The translations under genes and the position numbers were made by a program. A model generated the notes under the pieces. The model was not told the DNA's origin. It made no database searches and saw nothing but the letters and a program-made list of their open reading frames with translations. This document shows positions 45,286 through 57,865 of a stretch of 64,000 bases of DNA, in pieces (the stretch's first letter is position 1; each line of letters starts with the position of its first letter). The stretch comes from Anoplopoma fimbria (taxonomy: Eukaryota > Chordata > Actinopteri > Perciformes > Anoplopomatidae). The stretch is taken from NCBI RefSeq assembly GCF_027596085.1, contig NC_072458.1, positions 23,280,062-23,344,061 of the forward strand, read 5' to 3'.

Positions 45286-46330
45286 ATTAAAACAACACTA
45301 ATTATGTTCTGCATAATTACAACTTCTATCTTTCGTACTTCAAGATTTTGAATACCTTTAACAGAGTCATAAGCAACACATTTAAGCACACAAATGCTGT
45401 GTTTAGGAACGATTTGGCCGAGGGGGAAGCGCGCGTACAAGGAGAACAGAAGGGGACCTAGGATGGAACCTTGTGGGACACATCCCGCAGCGGGGAAATA
45501 GGGTTGTTGCCTGTATAACATTAGAATAAAGGGGGAATAAACATTTGGGTTTAAAAAATAGACCTGGAGTGTAACATATTAAACTATTATCACATATATT
45601 CCTCATTAAACACACAGATTTCAACACATAACAATGAAATTGATGAGAAACAGCAGCATAAAACAACACTAATTATGTTCTGCATAATTACAACTTCTAT
45701 CTTTCGTACTTCAAGATTTTGAATACCTGTAACGGAGTATATTTTACACTATTGCTACTTTCCCTTTTTCCAACACTCACTTCATTCGACTGGTTAGATT
45801 GGACTAGTTGGAGGAGACAAAGGCGTCATAAGCAACACATTTAAGCACACAAATGCTGTGTTTAGGAACGATTTGGCCGAGGGGGAAGCGCGTACAAGGA
45901 GAACAGAAGGGGACCTAGGATGGAACCTTGTGGGACGCCTTAGGACTGCTGGCTGTATAACATTAGAATAAAGGGGGAATAAACATTTGGGTTTAAAAAA
46001 CAGACCTGGAGTGTAACATATTAAACTATTATCATAGATATTTCTCATTGAAAAACATAACAATGAAATGATTTGGCCGAGGGGGAAGCTCGTACAAGGA
46101 GAACAGAAGGGGACCTAGGATGGAACCTTGTGGGACGCCTTAAGATAAGATAAGATAAGATAATCCTTTATTAGTCCCGCAGCGGGGAAATAGGGTTGTT
46201 GCCTGTATAACATTAGAATAAAGGGGGAATAAACATTTGGGTTTAAAAAATAGACCTGGAGTGTGATCATATTAAACTATTATCACATATATTTCTCATT
46301 AAACACACAGATTTCAACACATAACAATGA
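45286..46330. repeat. Threefold repeat block carrying a reverse-transcriptase relic
   Basis: Three partial copies (about 45286-45610, 45658-46060, 46070-46330) share 'ggccgagggggaag', 'gtacaaggagaacagaagg', 'ggacctaggatggaaccttg', 'ataaagggggaataaacat' and 'gacctggagtgt'. On the minus strand copy 1 reads CVPQGSILGPLLFSLYA, a signature of LINE reverse transcriptase. Between copies 2 and 3 lies a (TAAGA)n run followed by 'tcctttattagtcccgcagc', a common fish retroelement tail. Probably nested and duplicated LINE fragments. Confidence 0.7.
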
Positions 46331-46477
46331 AATTAATGAGAAACAGCAGCATGAATTTAGTTTTAATGCATAAATAAGTTTGCAAAGTTGTATTTGTGTG
46401 CATGATTTACAAATAAATAGCAATAGCTTCATAGTCCTGCAGACATGAGAGCAGGAAACTCTGAGTAGGAAACTCAC

Positions 46478-46720
46478 CTGACCAGCTGACCCGAGCAGCA
46501 CAAACACACTCTAAACCTCCTCAATTAATCACTCTAAAGACACTCTGCGGGGAGTGAGCTCTCACTCTAAAGACAGGAGGAGTGCTTGGACATGAAGGGG
46601 AGGAGAAAGAGGAGAGAAGAAGACAAACATGGAGAAGAACGCAGCATGTTTCGAGCCTGCAGAAGCTAAACGACGGTAGCTGCGGCCATCTTTCTTCTTC
46701 TTCTTCTTCTCCCCGGAACA
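46478..46720 (-). promoter_or_regulatory. Probable non-coding first exon and promoter of ring1
   Basis: On the minus strand a strong donor (GTCAG|GTGAGT) ends a candidate exon at 46478. Upstream at 46683-46693 is AAGATGGCCGC, a YY1-like motif that often sits just downstream of transcription starts. The area is GC-richer than its surroundings. An ATG-initiated frame inside it is short and not conserved-looking. Assignment to ring1 is inference from position and orientation. Confidence 0.45.
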
Positions 46721-46798
46721 AGTCGCGTTCTCCCCCCGGCTGCTCTGTTTCAGCGACAGCGCCCCCAGCGGCCAGCGGGTGTATTACAACAAGAACAC

Positions 46799-46880
<82 letters not shown>

Positions 46881-46913
46881 GGATGGATGATGGATGGATA
46901 GATATGGATGGAG

Positions 46914-46984
<71 letters not shown>

Positions 46985-47022
46985 GGATGATAGATAGATA
47001 GATGGATGATGGATGGATGGAT

Positions 47023-47081
<59 letters not shown>

Positions 47082-47132
47082 GATGGATGATGGATGGATG
47101 GATGGATGGATGGATGGATGGATGGATGGATG

Positions 47133-47182
<50 letters not shown>
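46799..47182. repeat. (TAGA)n/(TGGA)n tetranucleotide microsatellite
   Basis: Nearly 400 bp of TAGA and TGGA units with short interruptions. It gives an artefactual Tyr/Leu/Ser/Ile frame on the minus strand. Confidence 0.97.
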
Positions 47183-49203
47183 CAGACCTGCTGGTCTTAA
47201 GGTTAAAAGGTTAAATGTGTCTGGTTCGAGGGTGTGTGTACAGTGAGTGTGTGTTGAGGGCATGGTTGTTCCATGGGTGTGTAGTTGTGTGAGCAGCCTT
47301 ATTGTTAACACTATTAGGCTTAGTGATGTGTTTATTTAGCCTCGTTAATTGCCTAGGCTGAGTCTGTGGAAGACTATACCATCACACTGGAACACTAGGT
47401 GGGGGTTTTAAATGGGAAAGGCGTTTCACAAATAACCTCGCTCTGCTTCCTGCCCTATTTAATTCTCTAGAGCAGAGGAACATTTCAAACAATAGTTCTA
47501 ATGAAGGGTGAGGAAGACATGCCATTTTCAGGGAGGGTTAAGGGAGTGTGCCTCCGTACAAACGACTTTATGTGTTTCGTCATGGAATGGGAATTGAAAT
47601 GGTAATTGGTTGGTATTTACTTTGCAAGCAACAACTGCGAACACCACGCCTCGATTTGTACCAGTCATGAATCAACCACCTCAGAGGAATGTGTTGGAGT
47701 CAGCCAGAACATCGGCAGCTCATTTCTTCTTATCTAACACTGGGAGGAATGGAGGAAATGAGCAAACAGTTTCAGATGTGGCGAGTCGAACAACATAGCC
47801 TATATAGATCAGAAAATGTATTAAACAAGGGAGACTTGTTGACCAGTAATGGGCCAGAACAATACAATGAAGAAGAAATTAATAAATATACAAATGAAGA
47901 AACAAGCAGACAGAAAGAAAGAAGTTATTTGAAAGCAGCAATTATTATGACTATTACTATAAAGACAAATAATCTCCTGACAAATATCGAGTACATAAAG
48001 TACTAATACATACATACATATACAGTATCTATATGTGTAAGAACACATGTGTAATGAAAGGAAAAAAATAATTACATACTTTATATATTATATGGTAGAT
48101 AAAGTATTTATTTAAAAGCAGCCATTAGAGACAATTAATCTCCTGACAAATATCCAGTACATAAAGTACTAATACATACTTACAGTATGTCACAAACCGG
48201 GCCGCGCGGCCTTGACAAAAAGGCGAGACAGACACAATCAAGAAGTTTTAACAAATTATGTATTAATTCAAATGGCAAAATATAAGAAAAACCTAATCTA
48301 ACAGTGGTGTGTGGAGTCAGTCATGTCAGCAGTGTAGGTGAGTGCATGAGTGGAACGTGTATGTGCAAATGCATTATAAAAAGAAAAAAAAGCCTCACAT
48401 ATTTGATATATTATATCAAATAGTATATTCTAAGGAATACTTGTTGAATGAGGATTTGTCAACCCTAAGAAGCAGATCCATCGCCCCCCAAAAAACTGTT
48501 TTCACCAGATGAACATGTTTGTTCTAGTTAAAGCTACCACAAGAAACTTTCATGTTGTGTTGATTCTGGCGGTCCCTGTGGACACATGTGGTAGTGTTTC
48601 TGAGCACCAGAGTCCCTTTAGAAAACCTCTTGTTTTACTGCAGCAGGGTCTGACAGTCTGCCCCTCTCATTTCTGTTTCTGGTTCTGATATTTTAATAAA
48701 TGCTTTGTGGCATTTATGCAGAAAAGATTTTTGATGTGTTGGACTATTAAAAGGTTAATTTGTAGTTTAACCTTTAGTTTCTTCTTCAGTAGCTTCAAGT
48801 TAGTGACAATCATCAAATCCGTCTCCGTCTGGTAGCATGTATATAATCTCTATCATCTTGTTTCAGCTCCTTATTGAAGCTATATGATGAGTGAGATATT
48901 CAAATACAAATTTTCCAAAATTGACATATTTTGAAAAGGTTGGAATTTCAATTAAGTGTCAGTGTTTGAACTGCTCGTCGAGGGGTTGGAATGAAACAGA
49001 ACGAGTCAAGAAATTCAGTTATGGTTAATTTATTGATTGAGAAGTGAACATATTATTTCATAAATTAGGTGGTAAGTACAGTGGTTTACAATCACAAACA
49101 ATTACAATAAACTATTAAATAAGCTATTTACATAATTTCATACAATCAATCCTTCACGATTGAGAACCTCTTCTAAATGATGAACATAGTTGTGACATCT
49201 TTA
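47183..49203. other. Intergenic region without recognised gene
   Basis: No exon could be supported. A local duplication is visible: 'ctcctgacaaatatc.agtac' plus 'ataaagtactaatacata' at about 47970-48015 and 48140-48182, with flanking 'aaagcagc.att'. A GC-rich palindromic spot GGGCCGCGCGGCC lies near 48200 in otherwise AT-rich sequence; its origin is unclear. Confidence 0.45.
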
Positions 49204-49207
49204 GAGC

Positions 49208-49210
49208 ACA

Positions 49211-49304
<94 letters not shown>
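49208..49304. repeat. (CA)n microsatellite
   Basis: About 48 CA units, roughly 380 bp downstream of the stop codon of the Ala-rich gene. Confidence 0.97.
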
Positions 49305-49305
<1 letters not shown>

Positions 49306-49683
49306 GGAAGTGCAATAAATTTACCTTAAATTAAGCTAGAGGTCATTTTACTGCTGTTCGCTTGATGTACAATCCGACTCATACATGCACACAATAAATA
49401 CAATCATAAATAGCATTCATTTAGATTAAATATCAGCCATGTTGGTTACTGATTAAGGAAAGTAATTATTAAAATTTTGAGCACTGTACACGCGAGTTAG
49501 AGGAGGAGTTAACACTTTCCTCTCCTTTGTTTCATCTGCCTGCTCTGACTTTGAAGAAAGAAAAATGATTGAAGATTCATAATTTGGACATACATGTGAT
49601 CAATTGGATAAGCAAAATGATACATTTAAATAATAACTACATCTTTGTAAACTATGAGTCCATCAAACCTGACATGTTGCCCC

Positions 49684-52600
49684 CTATAGAAGGAAAGCAG
49701 CTATGACGGCCACTGTGACAGAAATGAGACTGAATCTGTTGTTGATTGCAGCTGCCGTTGTTGTTGTTGATCCGCCTCCAACTCCGCCTCCTACGCCTCC
49801 TTCTGCTGCTGCTGTTGTTGTTGTTGCTGCTGCTGTCACCGCCGCTGCTGCTGCTGCTGCGTTGGCAACCCTCGATGCTGCTGCACCTGCTCCCGACGCT
49901 GCTGCTGTTGCTCCTGCCGCTGCCGCCTGTGCTGTTGAGACAACCACGGGGAGGATGGGTTTTGCGATGCCGCCAACATGGACGATTGCACTGCCTTCGC
50001 CGCTGCTTTGCCCATCTCTGCCACCGACAGTGCCTCTCCTATGGATGCACGCTCTGCTGCCGTTGTGTCTTTGTCCGACAATAATTTCTGCAAGTCTGCT
50101 GCCACTTCTTCCGATTCCGCCACCACTGTGTCGGCGGCATTTGCAGTGGCGGATAATATTTCAAGCGTTGAATTCGACGCCTCTGCCGTCATTGCTGCTT
50201 CTGCTGCGGTTTCCGCTGCCCCTGCCGCTTTCACTGCTGCTGCTGCTACTCGTGCTGCTCTTACTCCTGCTGATGCCGGCGTTGTTTGTGCTGCTGCTTG
50301 TATTGCCGCCAGTGATGCTTCTCGTGCCGCTTCAGCTGCGTTTCTTGCCGCCGCCGCTGCCTCCTCCGCTGATATTTCACCATTTGCAAGTGATGTGGCC
50401 GCCTTCGCTGCCGCCTTTGAAGCGTCTGCCGCCTTTACTGCTGCTGCTGCTGCTTCCGGTCCGGCGGCTGCTGCAGCTGCTGAAGCTGTTGCCGCCGCTG
50501 CTGCTGCGGCTGCTGTCGAACCTGCCACTGCTGCTTCCTTTGTTTTAGCTGCTCCAGTTATTGTCGCCGCTGTTGTTGCTGTTGCATTATCTTTTGGCTT
50601 TGGTGTGGTTGCTACTGCATTTGTGGCTGTCCCTTTAAGTGCTTTTGCTGCATTCGCTGCTGCTGTTGCAGATTTTGCTGCTGCTTGTGCTGTTGCTGTC
50701 ACCATTTCTGTGTTGTTTGCTGCTGCGGCTTTTGTTACTGTTCCTGCTGTCACTGCTGTTGCGTCCACCATGCTTGCTACTGTCTCTGCCATGGCCATTG
50801 CCGAAACTGTTGCAACTGGCAATTTAGCTGTTTCTTCTGCTGTGACTGCTGATAAGGCTTTTAATGCTTCTTCTGCTGCCTCTGAGACTGTTTTCGCAGC
50901 TTCTTCAGTGGCTTTAATTGCTTCTGGTGTTGCTGTTTTGAAAGATGCGGCAGCTGCTGCGTCTCTTGCAGCCAATGCTGCTTGTAGTGCTGCATCTGCT
51001 ATATCTGACAACCCTGATGATTGTGCTCGTATTGCTGCAAGTGCGGCTTCGTAAGCTGCCTCTGCTGCCACTTCAGCTGCTCGAACTGCCGAGTCTGTGG
51101 TTGCATCTCCTTCCGCTAGTGATGTGGCAGCTTTAGCTGCTTCTTGTGCAGCTGTTACTGCTCTTTCTACTTCTGGACCTGTTGCTCCAGCAGCTGCTGT
51201 TGCTGAAGCCGCCAACGCTGTTGCTGCTGCTGCGGCTGCTGTGGATGTCGACACTAATGCTGTTGCTTCTGGACTTTGTCCCACTGTGGTTGATGGTGCT
51301 ACTGTGGTTGGATTGGATGGCAGTGGTGCTGTTGTTGTTCCAGTGGATGACGGTGGTACTCCTGCTGGTCCTTCATTACTAACGATGTCTGCACGTGGGA
51401 GTGCGGCTTCTGCAGCAGTTGATGCTGATTTTGCAGCTATTGCTGCTGAATTTGCTGCTGCTACCATTGTTTTAGCCATGTCCTCCGTTATGGCTGATCT
51501 AGTTGCTAATGATGCGGTCAAAGCTGTTGCTTGTGCTATTTCTGCTGCTGTTTTTGCTGCTGATATTGATACTGCTGCTGGCCCACTGGCGGATATTAAT
51601 TCTGACCCCAATATTTGTGCTGCATCGTTTGATTTTTCAGCCACTGTTTTTGCAGCTTGTGCAGCTTGTGCAATTGCTGTTGGTTTACTCGAGGCTACCA
51701 TTGCTTCCAGTGCTGTTGCTGCTTCTTCAGCAGCGTTTGCTGCTATTAATGATGCATTTGCAAGTCGTGTCAGTGCAGCTGCCTTTGATGCTGGTGCTTG
51801 ACTTGCTTCTTGTGCTGCTGCTGTAGCTGCTTTTTTGCGGTATTAGCGGCATTTCTTGCTGCTAGTTGTATAAATGTCTTATCAGATTGTCCTGTAGCAG
51901 CTCTGGCTGCATCCATTGCAGCCTCAACTGCTTTTTGTGCAGCTGGGGATGATTTTGCTCCAGCAGCAGTTGAAGTGGCTCCTGCTGCTGCTCCTGCTAC
52001 TGAAGCTGCTGCTGATACTGCAGAAAGTAATGCTGATGTCACTGTGGCTGCTACTGATGGTGCCAATGTTATGGGGATTGATGTGGTCAATGCTGCTGTT
52101 GTTGGCTGTAATGTTGTCGTTGCTGTTGCTGTTGTGGATGGAGTGGTAGATGCTGCAGCTGTTGCTGCTGCTGCAGCTGTTTTTCCTGCAACAGCAGCTG
52201 CTATTGCTGCTGTTGCTGCTTCCTTGCCTGTTTTGGCTTCTTCCATTAGCTTTCCAGCTGCTGTTTCTTCAGTTGTTTCATTTGCAGCAGCTGATGCAGC
52301 TTCTGCTGCTGTTTTTGCTTTAGTTGCTGTTTCTGCAGCCAATGCCGCTGATGTTTCTGCTGCCAAAAGTGATAGTTGCATCATTGCTCTTTCTGGGGTT
52401 GCTCCAGATGTTTGATTTAATGCGGCTCGTAGTGCTGCTAGAGCTTTTGCTGCATCTTCTGCTGCCTTTGTTGAAGCTGCTGTAGCTGCCTCTGCAGTTT
52501 CTGGTGTCATTGCAGATGCAGCCATTTCTGCAGCCGCTGCTGCTTCATCTGCTGCAATGGACGCATTTGCTGCTGCCTCTGCAAGTTTTTCTGCCACTTC

Positions 52601-55459
52601 TGGTGTTGTTGTTGGTGCTGCTTCAAGTGCGTCTTTCGCTGCAGTTAATGCTAGTTTGGCTGCTACTGTTGCGTTTCTTGCTGCTTCTGCTGCCACTGTT
52701 GGTGATAGTGATCCGTTTATTGCTGCTGCAGATGCTGTTGCTGCTTGTAGTGCAGATGTAGCAGCAACTTCTGCAGCTCTTGCTGCAGCTAAAGCAGTGG
52801 GCCCAGTAGTTGCTGCTGCTGCTGCTGCTGCTGTTGCTGCTGCCTCGCTGATATCGCTGCAGCTGTTGCTGCTGCTGTCGCACTTGCTGCAGGGGATTGT
52901 CCTGCTGTTGTCGGGTCACTGCAGTTGTTGCTGTAGGTTCTTGAGTTGTTGCTGTAGAAACGGACGCTGTTGCTGCTGCTGCAGCTGTTTTTCCTGCAAA
53001 AGCGGCTGCTATTGCTGCTGTTGCTGCTTCCTTGGCTGTTTTGGCTTCTTCCATTAGCTTTTCAGCTTCTGTTTCTTTAGTTGTTGCACGTGCAGCAGCT
53101 GATGCAGCTTCTGATGCTGTTTTTGATTTATTTGCTGTTACTTCACCTAATGCTGCTGATGTTTCTGCTACTGAATTAATTAGTTGCATTATTGCTGTTT
53201 CTGGGTTTGCTTCGGATGTTTGGTCTCTGGCTGCTGCCAATGTGGCTCTTAGTGCTGCTAGAGCTCTCGATGCATCTTTTGCTGCCTTTGTTGAAGCTGC
53301 TGTAGCTGCCTCTGCAGTTTCTGGTGTCATTGCAGATGCAGCCATTTCTGCAGCTGCTGCTGCTTCATCTGCTGCAATGGACGCATTTGCTGCTGCCTCT
53401 GCAAGTTTTTCTGCCACTTCTGGTGTTGTTGTTGGTGCTGCTTCAAGTGCGTCATTCGCTGCAGTTAATGCTAGTTTGGCTGCTTCTGTTGCATTTCTTG
53501 CTGCTTCTGCTGCCACTGTTGGTGATAGTGATCCATTTATTGCGGCTTCAGATGCTATTGCTGCTTGTAGTGCAGATGTAGCAGCAACTTCTGCAGCTCT
53601 TGCTGCAGCTAAAGCAGTGGGCCCAGTAGTTGCTGCTGCTGCTGATGCTGCTGTTGCTGCTGCTGCTGCTGCGATCGCTGAAGCTGTTGCTGCTGCTGTC
53701 CCACTTGCTGCAGTTGTTGCTGGTGATGGTCCTGTTGTTGTTATGGTCATTGCAGTTGTTGTTGTAGGCTTTTGAGTTGTTGTTGCAGAAAGGGCAGCTG
53801 CCGCAGCAGCTGCAGCTGCAATAGCTGCTTCTTTAGCCATCTGAGCTGCTTCTGTTGCCTTTTCAGCTGCTGTTTTTTCAGTTGTCGTGTTTGCGGCTGC
53901 TGCTGTAGCTTTTGCTGCTGTTTCTTCTGCTACAATTGATAGTTGCATTGTTTCTGAGTTTGCTTCGGGTGTTTGGTCTCTGGCTGCTGCCAATGCGGCT
54001 CGTAGTGCTGCTAGAGCTTTTGCTGCATCTTCTGCTGCCTTTGTTGCAGCTGCTGTAGCTGCCTCTGCAGTTTCTGGTGTCATTGCAGATGCAGCCATTT
54101 CTGCAGCTGCTGCTGCTTCATCTGCTGCAATGGACGCATTTGCTGCTGCCTCTGCAAGTTTTTCTGCCACTTCTGGTGTTGTTGTTGGTGCTGCTTCAAG
54201 TGCGTCATTCGCTGCAGTTAATGCTAGTTTGGCTGCTTCTGTTGCATTTCTTGCTGCTTCTGCTGCCACTGTTGGTGATAGTGATCCGTTTATTGCGGCT
54301 TCAGATGCTGTTGCTGCTTGTAGTGCAGATGTAGCAGCAACTTCTGCAGCTCTTGCTGCAGCTAAAGCAGTGGGCCCAGTAGTTGCTGCTGCTGCTGATG
54401 CTGCTGTTGCTGCTGCTGCTGCTGCGATCGCTGAAGCTGTTGCTGCTGCTGTCCCACTTGCTGCAGTTGTTGCTGGTGATGGTCCTGTTGTTGTTATGGT
54501 CATTGCAGTTGTTGTTGTAGGCTTTTGAGTTGTTGTTGCAGAAAGGGCAGCTGCCGCAGCAGCTGCAGCTGCAATAGCTGCTTCTTTAGCCATCTGAGCT
54601 GCTTCTGTTGCCTTTTCAGCTGCTGTTTTTTCAGTTGTCGTGTTTGCGGCTGCTGCTGTAGCTTTTGCTGCTGTTTCTTCTGCTACAATTGATAGTTGCA
54701 TTGTTTCTGAGTTTGCTTCGGGTGTTTGGTCTCTGGCTGCTGCCAATGCGGCTCGTAGTGCTGCTAGAGCTTTTGCTGCATCTTCTGCTGCCTTTGTTGC
54801 AGCTGCTGTAGCTGCCTCTGCAGTTTCTGGTGTCATTGCAGATGCAGCCATTTCTGCAGCTGCTGCTGCTTCATCTGCTGCAATGGACGCATTTGCTGCT
54901 GCCTCTGCAAGTTTTTCTGCCACTTCTGGTGTTGTTGTTGGTGCTGCTTCAAGTGCGTCATTCGCTGCAGTTAATGCTAGTTTGGCTGCTTCTGTTGCAT
55001 TTCTTGCTGCTTCTGCTGCCACTGTTGGTGATAGTGATCCGTTTATTGCGGCTTCAGATGCTGTTGCTGCTTGTAGTGCAGATGTAGCAGCAACTTCTGC
55101 AGCTCTTGCTGCAGCTAAAGCAGTGGGCCCAGTAGTTGCTGCTGCTGCTGATGCTGCTGTTGCTGCTGCTGCTGCTGCGATCGCTGAAGCTGTTGCTGCA
55201 GAAAGGGTTGTTGCTGCTGCTTGATTCATTGTCATTGCAGTTGTGGTCACATTTGGGGCCATTGTGCTTGCTCTTTTGGGACACTTGTCTCTCAGGCTTC
55301 CCTCTGCAGGCTGGCTGTTGATTACTGTTACAAGTCAAGAGGTTGATCAGAATTTAGTCATAAATTGTCACATTAGGCTGTGGTGTCCGATTTATATATA
55401 TAATACTTGAATTACTTACCAACAAGTATAACTGCAACTATCAAGGTCTTAATGATCAT
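49684..55459 (-). CDS. Giant alanine-rich secreted or GPI-anchored repeat protein, unknown family (frame-broken)
   Basis: The start ATG is at 55459 in an exon (55420-55516) that encodes a signal peptide (MIIKTLIVAVILV) and ends at GTAAGT in phase 1. It joins exon 55324, reading VINSQPAEGSLRDKCPKR, and then about 1,850 residues that are mostly Ala with Thr, Glu, Lys and Ser. The stop is TAG at 49684-49686. Alanine-rich stretches of helix-like character alternate with Pro-containing caps (APTTTPEVAEK, AMTPETAEA) and Thr-rich mucin-like linkers (TTTQKPTTTTAMTITTTGPS). Several N-glycosylation sites occur (NGS, NAT, NAS, NTT). The last residues (RFSLISVTVAVIAAFLL) are hydrophobic with no following charge, as in GPI signals. 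Four one-base losses break the frame: two at about 52855-52910, one in a T-run at 51831-51836 and one in a G-run at 49948-49951. With them allowed for, length is about 1,894 residues. Not recognised; it lacks the strict 11-residue Thr period of type I antifreeze proteins. Confidence 0.72.
52790..55145 (-). repeat. Tandem ~753-bp modules inside the Ala-rich exon
   Basis: The GGGCCC landmark of the GPTALAAARAAEV block occurs at 55125, 54372, 53619 and 52799, spacings of 753, 753 and 820 bp. The first two modules are almost identical at the nucleotide level, the third differs slightly and the fourth more. Each 251-residue module has an Ala-rich part and a Thr-rich linker. 753 is a multiple of three, so copies stay in frame. 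Confidence 0.92.
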
Positions 55460-55730
55460 TGTGAATTGTTTCTGTTCTCCTCCGCTTCCTCTTCCAAACC
55501 TACATATGATCATCTCCTGAAAGAAAATTAAAGAAGATTTTTAGCAGAATATCAACCTTCCACAAAGGATCTGCTATCGCAGAGTTCAAAATATTAAAAT
55601 GTCATTGAGGTTCCATTGTTGGTAGTTTGGAAACATGTGTCATATAATATGTGGCAATGAAATGATAATCCAGAAATCTCTACCCTGTTAAATTAAACTG
55701 CCCAATTTTAAAAGTCGTATTCCATATTTC

Positions 55731-56010
55731 AAAACATTTGAGCAGTTAGAATGTGATGTCAACATATGATGGAAACAAGATACAAGCGTGTTGTTTGGTG
55801 AAGTGAGTAGCTGTGGTTTAAGTAAAGGAAGCTCTGCTGCCGACAGTGTAATAGTTCAAATTGTAAGTGCAGTTGCACCCAACACAACAGCAGCTCAAAC
55901 CCAAAATACATGCCTGAAAGACAAACCTCTAATTTCATCAGCATTTTGTTGCTTTATACACTGTCAACTTTGAGTGAAATTAGGGGGGACACAACACAAC
56001 TTTATTAAAA
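55731..56010. repeat. Duplicated segment, copy 1 (copy 2 at 58213-58580)
   Basis: 'aacatatgatgga.acaagat', 'gtgttgtttggtgaagtgag', 'tagctgtggttta', 'ggaagctctgctg' and 'acacaacacaacttta' occur in both places, same order and orientation. Copy 2 has an insertion of roughly 80 bp. Copy 1 lies inside the first intron of the Ala-rich gene and copy 2 lies upstream of its promoter. Confidence 0.8.
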
Positions 56011-57748
56011 AAAAACTAGAAAATTTCGCAAGAAATTTTGACTGTGTGGCTGCTACTGCCCGAAGACGTTGCATATATTAACAGTTCTGAGACAGCTGTA
56101 TCAATGGGGTTCATTTAGGGTTAGTTTGGGGTTCATTTGAGGTACATTTGAGGGTTATTTGAAAAAAAAGTAAGTCCAATCGCGGTGTGTGTGGTAGAAG
56201 CCAGTCACAACAGATATGAATTAAAGCAGCGAGCAGCACATTATCAACCCACAGTGCATTCAGTTCCGTAAAATCCCAATAAACAATCTTATATGTCAGC
56301 CATTTTGTCCTGCTTAACCAAAGCTATCATCATGCTAGCATCAAAATCCCTACACTGTGTCTCCTCTCCAAGACTTCAGTTGGTTGGTTTTAATTAAATA
56401 TAATGTGGAGCCATGTTTTAAAGCTATGTTTGTATGTGTTGTATGTGTTTAAAATGTGACCATGAGGGTTAGTTTGGGGTTAATTTCTGTGCGTGTGTCA
56501 CTGGTTGCCATGGTGAGGGAGCACCTGGGTGGACTAATTAAGAGAGGTGAGAGCAGACACTGATTTTGAACAAAACTAGCTGTCAAACTTACCTACAATC
56601 GTAAAACCATGATTCCAATGGACAATATATTGATATCTTCCGAAAGATAAGACTCTGACGAGCGCAGACGTTTGTTGTTTTAAATAATATGAGCTTCAGA
56701 GCAGATTAGAAAACTGGTACTATCTGCTTTCTTTGAGAAATTGTCGTCAGAATTAACATGGAGTCTAATGGAGCAGTTGGTTGGAGTTCATGTTGCTTTC
56801 AGGCACATTGAGTCAAATGTGTAAGACTGTGGGATTCCATAGTGTTATGGCTGCGACAAGTTTATCTACAATTTGACCCAAAAAATGATGCCTGAAGAGT
56901 GAAAATTGTGGGAATTTTTAACTTTAAAATATTTTTTTCACAAGACTCTGAAGCTCCTCTCACTCTGGCGATGACATCACATGCTCTAGGTCTGAACATT
57001 CCACACCCATTGTAAAATCTGAAAAAGGCTTACATTTTCCGAAACTTAAACTCTGATGTCATGAAATCTGTGCTAGCTATCAAAATGCCCATTTGGCCCA
57101 ATATAGTCCAGAGTTTTGTTCACGTTTTAAACCTGGAATCATTTTTTTACGTTAAAGTATGACGAGTCAGTCTGGGCTTTACAGCCTGGTTGCTACACAG
57201 CCACACAGAAAAAGAAAAAACAGGCTACAGGCTATATGGGGAAAAATGGCAACAAATTTCCAAATCTTTCTGATACTATAAATAAAAACAGTTAGACACA
57301 TAGGCATGAATTCTCTTGAATGACAAAAAATGCTCAGAGGCCAGAGGAATGTCCTAACGGTATTCTCAAACACAACAAGCAATGAAACTGTGATAATCTA
57401 TAATCCAAATAAAAGATCTGATCAGGTACCCAAAGAAAATCCATTGTTGTAATAAAAAAAAGACTTAAAAATGAATCTTATTTCAATGCAGTATTCAGGG
57501 GAAATTGAGCCCTTCACAAATGCACATATTGATTGACAAATCATGGAGAAAAGAAGCATATAATCATCTCTCCCCTGGGTTTATCTTTTTAACAGCAACA
57601 TCACATACTGTACTTAGATGATTATTCGCAAATGACATATAAAAAGTAATTGAAATGAGAAAAACCTCTAATTGCTTAATAAAAAATAAAACATTGAATT
57701 AGATTAGAAAGATTCAGAAATCAAAGTGATTTTAAATGTTAAACTTAC
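56011..57748. other. Rest of the first intron of the Ala-rich gene
   Basis: No exon or identifiable transposon was seen. The phrase 'gttagtttggggtt' occurs near 56120 and 56468, hinting at a diverged internal repeat. Confidence 0.4.
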
Positions 57749-57865
57749 TTCGATGATGCAGTCAAGTCAAGTCAAGTGAAATGATTCTGTTTCCTTGGTG
57801 TCACTTGAAGGATCTCTTTTCTTCTGGAGTTTGTATCTGCTCTCGGCCTATTCATATATGTAACA
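57749..57865 (-). promoter_or_regulatory. Probable promoter and non-coding first exon of the Ala-rich gene
   Basis: On the minus strand TATATGAATAG (57863-57853) looks like a TATA box. About 30 bp downstream transcription could start, and a strong donor (ATCGAA|GTAAGTTT) ends the exon at 57749. The next exon has a good acceptor (TTTTCTTTCAG) at 55517 and carries the ATG. A short (GTCAA)n run lies in this first exon. Confidence 0.5.

Noticed and set aside
49703..55224. Long plus-strand Ala/Leu-rich open frames across the Ala-rich locus
   Set aside because: GCT/GCA repeats are open in all frames on both strands; only the minus-strand reading has a signal peptide exon, proper splice phase and a stop after a membrane-like tail.
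49684..55324. Type I antifreeze protein
   Set aside because: Ala-rich and secreted, but no regular 11-residue Thr spacing, many charged residues, Pro caps and mucin-like linkers, and ten times too long.
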